Shown: positions 59,251-64,000 of the stretch, piece after piece
Layout: each line of letters starts with the position of its first letter
Numbering within the stretch: position 1 is the stretch's first letter
Assembly: GCA_036925085.1 (NCBI GenBank)
Contig: JAUPFP010000010.1
Span: forward strand, 1,120,778 to 1,184,777
Reading direction: 5' to 3'
Source: Brachycybe producta
Lineage: Eukaryota > Arthropoda > Diplopoda > Playtdesmida > Andrognathidae
Length of the DNA stretch: 64,000 bases
The notes under the pieces: generated by a model
The model's input: the letters and a program-made list of their open reading frames with translations, nothing else
Told to the model about the DNA's origin: nothing
Database searches by the model: none
Program-made: the position numbers and the translations under genes

Positions 59251-61479
59251 CCTCTCTCTCTCTCTCCCTCACCTTTTCCCAATCCTCTCTCTCTCTTTCT
59301 ATCATTTTTTTTCACCTGGATTTCACGGTTTAAAAAAGGGTTAAAAGAATGAAATGAATTTTAAGGATCTCTTGTTTTTTTTTCTTCTTTCTTTTCGTTT
59401 GTTGGTTTTTATACAAAATTTGTTAGCATCAAAATCGCGAATAAAATATACCTTTTTTTCAATTTCTCATGAACAAAAAAAAAGAACTCCCTCCCCCCAC
59501 CCTTCTACAAAAGTCCATCATTTAGTGACCCTACTCTTACCAACATGCTCTCCCCTCCCCCGTGTGTTTTTGTGTTTTTGGTGATTGTGTTTGTTGAGGA
59601 ATTTCGTGTGATGGACACAAGATGACCGACCGACAATGAAAAAAAGAAGCAAATCAAGACTTTTGACCAAAATAAATGAAGATGGTTTTGCTGCCTAACC
59701 GGAAGAAAACAATGCCAAACAAAAGGACCCAATGATGTTGATGATGATGATGGTCCCACATCATTGCAACAACAACAACAACAACGTTTATAACTTCAAT
59801 TGTGTCCCAAAATTGTACAGAAGAAGGAGAAAAAAAAAAAAGGAAGGAAAAATCTCTTATTGAACGTAAGAAGACATTTTAATGAAGAAGATAACAAGAA
59901 GAAGAAGATCAAAAACAAAAAATATTAAAAAAGATCTCTTTTTCTATCTATCTTTTCTTTTGTTTTCTATAAGAATATCGTTTTTTTTTTAAACAAAACA
60001 AAAAAAAAACAATTGAAAATGTAACGTGCCCCAAAATGAAACAAAAAAAAAAGTAAGTGTCTCTCTCTTATTAAAACCACTTTTGATGATTTCTCTACTT
60101 TATATCATTGATTAAAATAAGAAATCCCTTCAACTTTTTCTCAAAAAAAGTCTCATTTTTTGTATGTATATAACAATGTTGCATTTGGGCCCCTTCTTCT
60201 TCTTCTTCTTTTATCACATCCTTTTATTATATAAATATAAATATATAAATACAAACTCTATATTTCTATGAACAACAAAAAAAAACCTTTTAAGAGAAAC
60301 AAAAAAAAATTAAGGAATTTTATGTAAATTTTTTTCTCAAAAACGTCGAGAAATTTGCAAAAAAACAAATAAGCAAAACAACAGTCATTTGTTTTTTTTA
60401 TTAATATTATTATTGTGCCATAATTATAAATAAAAAAAATTCTTATCTCGTCGAGAAAATTCCTTTTGAAATTACAACATTTGTGTTAATGTGTTTGTTG
60501 TTCAGTGTTTTGAAAACTTATTTATAACATAATTATTATTATTATATGGGGAAAAAAATTAGTAGCAACTATCCACACACGGTAAAGTTAATATTCAAAA
60601 TTTAATATAAATATTTATTATTGAAATAAAAAAGTAGGACCCTACATTATATTTTAGAACATTTCTATATGTAAAAAAAAAAGTTTGTCAATTTTGTCTT
60701 AACTTTTATTCAAATTATTATTAACAATAGTCACAATTTTTATTATGAGCTCAAAACCAATCACAAAAGATCCTGAAAATGACTACACTGTTATTCAGTA
60801 TAGTAATTTCTAGGATTTTATTGTTAAATGGTCATAATCTCAGAATACATTATTACTTTGAATAAATTAAAAACATAATTATTGTGTACAACATTTTTAA
60901 TAATTAAAAAAAAAACATGTTTAAGACAAAATTATCAAATTTTTACAATGAAGATGTTCTAAAATAGACGTACTTTTTTGACTTTAATAAATATTTTCCT
61001 GAAATATTAACATAAATTGATAAACATTTACTAGTAAATTACCAACAACAACAAAAAACAGTTTAAAAATTGCATTTGGGTTGCTATTTTTACATTTATA
61101 GCTTCGGTGGAATTTTTTAACTATGATTTCGAAAAAAAAAACCCTCTTTAATGTTATTTATTGGATCTATAAGTACTATATAGTGTATAGATATAACTAA
61201 CTATATAAACGAATCGATAAATTCACACGACAAATATAATATTTAATATTAGTACAGAGTGAAACACAAACTAATTTCGAATGAAAGGGCCATGCATGCA
61301 CAGGTCTTATATTAAGGATATATGGTTATATAAAAATAAAGGAACCAACCGATTCCCCTAAGTAATCTGAATGCATTTTTAATGTTTTTACACAAAACTG
61401 GAAAAACATCATGATTTTTAATTATTTAATTTTTTTTTTTTTTAGATATTTTCTAAACTTAATAATTTTAGAATTCAGG
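58831..61479. other. Intergenic stretch downstream of FoxA
   Basis: No exon recognised. Very rich in A/T homopolymers. Contains a (CT)n block at 59190-59290, ATG/CAT repeats (59106-59123, 59737-59753), a CAA repeat near 59767-59784 and TTC repeats near 60196-60212. Confidence 0.5.
59190..59290. repeat. (CT)n microsatellite
   Basis: About 100 bp of CT with occasional CCCT interruptions. Confidence 0.88.
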
Positions 61480-61775
61480 TTAAAAGCAACATTGAGAAAA
61501 AAAAAAATTCAAAGTATGTTAGTAACAATAGACAGGTAGCTGAATCACTTACAATTTAGGGTTTTCATGTTGATATATCTTTCAAAATGAACTTTTTATA
61601 TAGATAAACATTTTAAAGTTGGGTCATTTTCAAACTGAAATAAAACGGTTATTTCGAAAGATTTAGCTACTCTTCTAGTATCTAAAACACTTTAATTTTT
61701 TCAATTAAATTATGTAGTTGAAAAAAAAGAAGCAGAATTTGAGGAACCCGGGGCACTTTAAGACCACCTCCAGGC
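61480..61775. repeat. Foldback family 1 copy
   Basis: ACAGGTAGCTGAATCACTTA and TATCTTTCAAAATGAACTTT at the left; TTTAGCTACTCTTCTAGTAT and GCACTTTAAGACCACC at the right. Confidence 0.75.
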
Positions 61776-62544
61776 TTTCATGTGAATATTTTAGAAATTC
61801 TATCATTCGATTCTTATTGAAATATTAGACGAAGGATTCGTTTTTTTTTACAGAGAAATTGCTTTAAACACAGATAAAATGTTATAATTTGTATTTAAAT
61901 TTAGAAATTGTCTTCTATAATTTTTCCATTGAAAAAGATGAGGATAATTAGAGAGAGAGATTGAAAGAGAGAGAGAGAGAGAAAGGGAGAGAGAGATTGG
62001 AAGACAGAGATAGAAATGAATGAATGAATGTGGTTTTCTTGAGATCGACCACTAATTTGTACAGGACACAAACACATTCATTCATTCACTCATTCATTCA
62101 TTCATTAGGGATCTTGGCATATCTAAAATCTAAATGAATATTGTACATAATAAACAAACACTGAAAACCATCAGTATTGAAAACAAGAGGATGACGGGAA
62201 GAAGGTGGTATATTTTTAAGTGAAGAAGAATTTTGTGGTGAGAAAACCCACCATCACCACCACCGCCACCACCACCACCAAAAAAGCACCCAAATCCTCC
62301 TCCTCCTCCACATTCCTTTTATATAAAATGATGATTAAAAATATGTAGAGAAACGAACGGACATCAATCAACCGATGAGAAAGTTGCTTAATTTTCTAAT
62401 TTATCAGGTGTTCACGTGACAGGAAAGAGAGAGATAACAACAGCAAAGAAATGTTTACAAGCAATCAATTTTGACTTTTTTAAAAAAAAAATTAATATTA
62501 TCAAATAGGGACATTTTCATTACAGCATGTTGCTATTAAGGTGG

Positions 62545-63115
62545 TTTTATGGTTTAAAACGCCTCCTGAACTCTGGGTTTTTTGTCTTTCAGAACCAATA
62601 TTAAGAGAAACTAGAAAATGTTACTAGAAACTAGAAGGGCAGTTCCATTACTTAAGGGTTTTTTTCATGTTGATATCTTTCAAAATTAGCTTTTTATGTG
62701 AGTTTGAAAAATGATCCAATTTTAACAGCAGATGATATTTTTATTGTCACCCATTTTTTTTTTGTCTCTGGACCACGTCCCACATATAGCGCGTGGTCGG
62801 TCAATGATGACGATGAATGATGCGAGAATTTGAGATGAGAATGATGGGCCCATCGGCCCGGAATTGAGAGATAGTGTTTTATGACCGGCTGCACCACATA
62901 ACGTCGACTTCGCAATGACACAAGCGGTGACTACATGACCACTCGACCACCGCGGCGTCCGCTTTTAATTGTTATCCATAAGAAGATTATTTTTAAAGAT
63001 TATCAACATAAAAATACCCTTAAATGGTTGAACTACCCTTCTAGTTTCCAAATCATGTTCAAGTTTTGCTCTTCTGAGTTCGATATTCAGCTGCTTATAA
63101 AACCATTTTAAATGT
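62545..63115. repeat. Foldback family 1 copy hosting a SINE
   Basis: The left half (AAAACGCCTCCTGAACTCTG, CTAGAAACTAGAAGGGCAG) and right half (ACTACCCTTCTAGTTTCC, TATAAAACCATTTTAAATG) flank the SINE at 62754-62962. Confidence 0.8.
62754..62962 (-). mobile_element. tRNA-derived SINE
   Basis: On the reverse strand it starts GCGGACGCCGCGG and has TGGTCGAGTGG at 62939-62949, a perfect RNA polymerase III A box (TRGYNNARNGG), as in Leu/Ser-type tRNAs. The B box is poorly preserved (AAGTCGACG). It ends with GAGAC and an A10 tail. It is strikingly GC-rich compared with its surroundings. Confidence 0.7.
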
Positions 63116-64000
63116 AGAAATAAATCTATTTGGACGATGGGCCACTTTTTGTTCTTCCAATTCAACAACTATAACAATAGATTTTTTATGTTCACTTACA
63201 CACTGTAGAATATGTTATTTGTATTTATGTTATTTTAAATAAATAAAACAACAGACGCTTACACCATTTCAAGAATGATATAAACCATCGATTCAATAGT
63301 ATATATTATTATTATTATTATTATTAGAATAGAGCGAGATGCAAATAAAAAACCACAAATTATTAAATTTTCTCACAGCTATACGGCTTCTTACATGTAG
63401 AAACTAGAATAGTAAATGAATTTGATCCACGTATTTTTATGGAAATTATTTTTCAAGATAAATTTTTTTATGATTTTGTTATTCTAATTATTCTATCTTT
63501 AAGGATCAAAATTAAGAAAAAAATATGAAAATTGTTTTAGAAACTAGAAGGGTAGCTTAAGGGTCACTTAAGGATTTTTTTCATTTCAATTTCATTTTCA
63601 TAGACCTTTTGTTTAAAGTTGTGTCATTTTCAAACTGGCACAAAAATCTTGTTTTGAAAGATATCAAACATGAAAATATCCTTAAGTGGATTGTGATCTA
63701 CCCCTTCTAGTTTCTAAAACACTTTCTAGTTGTTTATCTTCATTTTGCACCGGTTAAGACAGAAGAATTATGAGTTCAAGAAACGAACCAAATTAAATCG
63801 TTTTCTGATTTTCCACTTTCAAAATTTTAATTGAAAAAACAGTAAACTTTTCTATGAAACATTTCATTAAACGTTTAAGAAAAGGAGAATTAATTTTGTT
63901 GGCAACAACTATTAACAACATGCAACTTAGAATGTGAAAATTGACTGATCTACATTGGGCACTTTATTAAAAAAAAATCCTCCCTCTTTCTCTCTTATGC
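63116..64000. repeat. Foldback family 1 copies near the window end
   Basis: A half copy at about 63385-63475 (GTAGAAACTAGAATAGTAAA) is followed by a fuller copy at about 63470-63785 (TTTTAGAAACTAGAAGGGTA / ACCCCTTCTAGTTTCTAAAA). 63301-63327 is an ATT repeat. No exon recognised up to the window end. Confidence 0.7.

Overview
The window is about 64 kb of AT-rich, intron-bearing animal DNA. The evidence is exon/intron structure with GT...AG (and a few GC...AG) introns, metazoan genes (a FoxA forkhead gene, a two-pore K+ channel, a double-FYVE protein, dynactin Arp11) and dense foldback, MITE, SINE and LINE repeats plus microsatellites. Eight gene loci in 64 kb and mostly short introns suggest a compact invertebrate genome; a tunicate or a spiralian would both fit, and the sequence does not decide. 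There is no bacterial or viral gene and no CRISPR array, and I could recognise no rRNA or tRNA gene.

Layout from left to right. 2.3-10.25 kb (+): inositol-1,4,5-trisphosphate 3-kinase, 7 coding exons, with a 6.1-kb repeat-filled first intron. 11.9-16.6 kb (-): a TREK-like two-pore-domain K+ channel, 5 exons, convergent with the kinase. 16.6-24 kb: intergenic with foldback elements. 24.0-29.4 kb (-): ZFYVE1/DFCP1, 12 exons, 767 residues. 29.5-34.2 kb: repeats, including a large inverted-repeat element and a very AT-rich low-complexity block. 34.2-34.5 kb (-): two orphan casein-kinase-1-alpha-like exons. 34.6-35.45 kb (-): intronless KTI12. 36.2-38.2 kb (+): ACTR10 (dynactin Arp11), 9 exons, divergent from KTI12. 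39.2-41.5 kb (+): TRMT6, 12 exons. 41.5-56.5 kb: a long intergenic stretch with a 5'-truncated LINE, TIR elements and microsatellites. 56.5-57.95 kb (+): FoxA with an uninterrupted reading frame. 58-64 kb: several more foldback copies and a tRNA-derived SINE.

The protein-coding genes are mostly housekeeping genes (signalling kinase, K+ channel, PI3P-binding membrane protein, Elongator/tRNA-modification factor, dynactin subunit, tRNA m1A58 methyltransferase subunit) next to one developmental regulator. KTI12 and TRMT6 both act on tRNA modification, but in different pathways; nothing suggests an operon.

The most unusual features are: (1) the CK1-alpha exon pair without the rest of its gene; (2) three inferred GC-AG introns among about 40; (3) one palindromic foldback family present in about 18 places, hosting nested insertions and sometimes lying next to splice sites; (4) a gene set whose human counterparts lie largely on the FOXA-bearing chromosome arms. 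All exon boundaries were derived by hand from reading-frame continuity and family conservation and have no transcript support.
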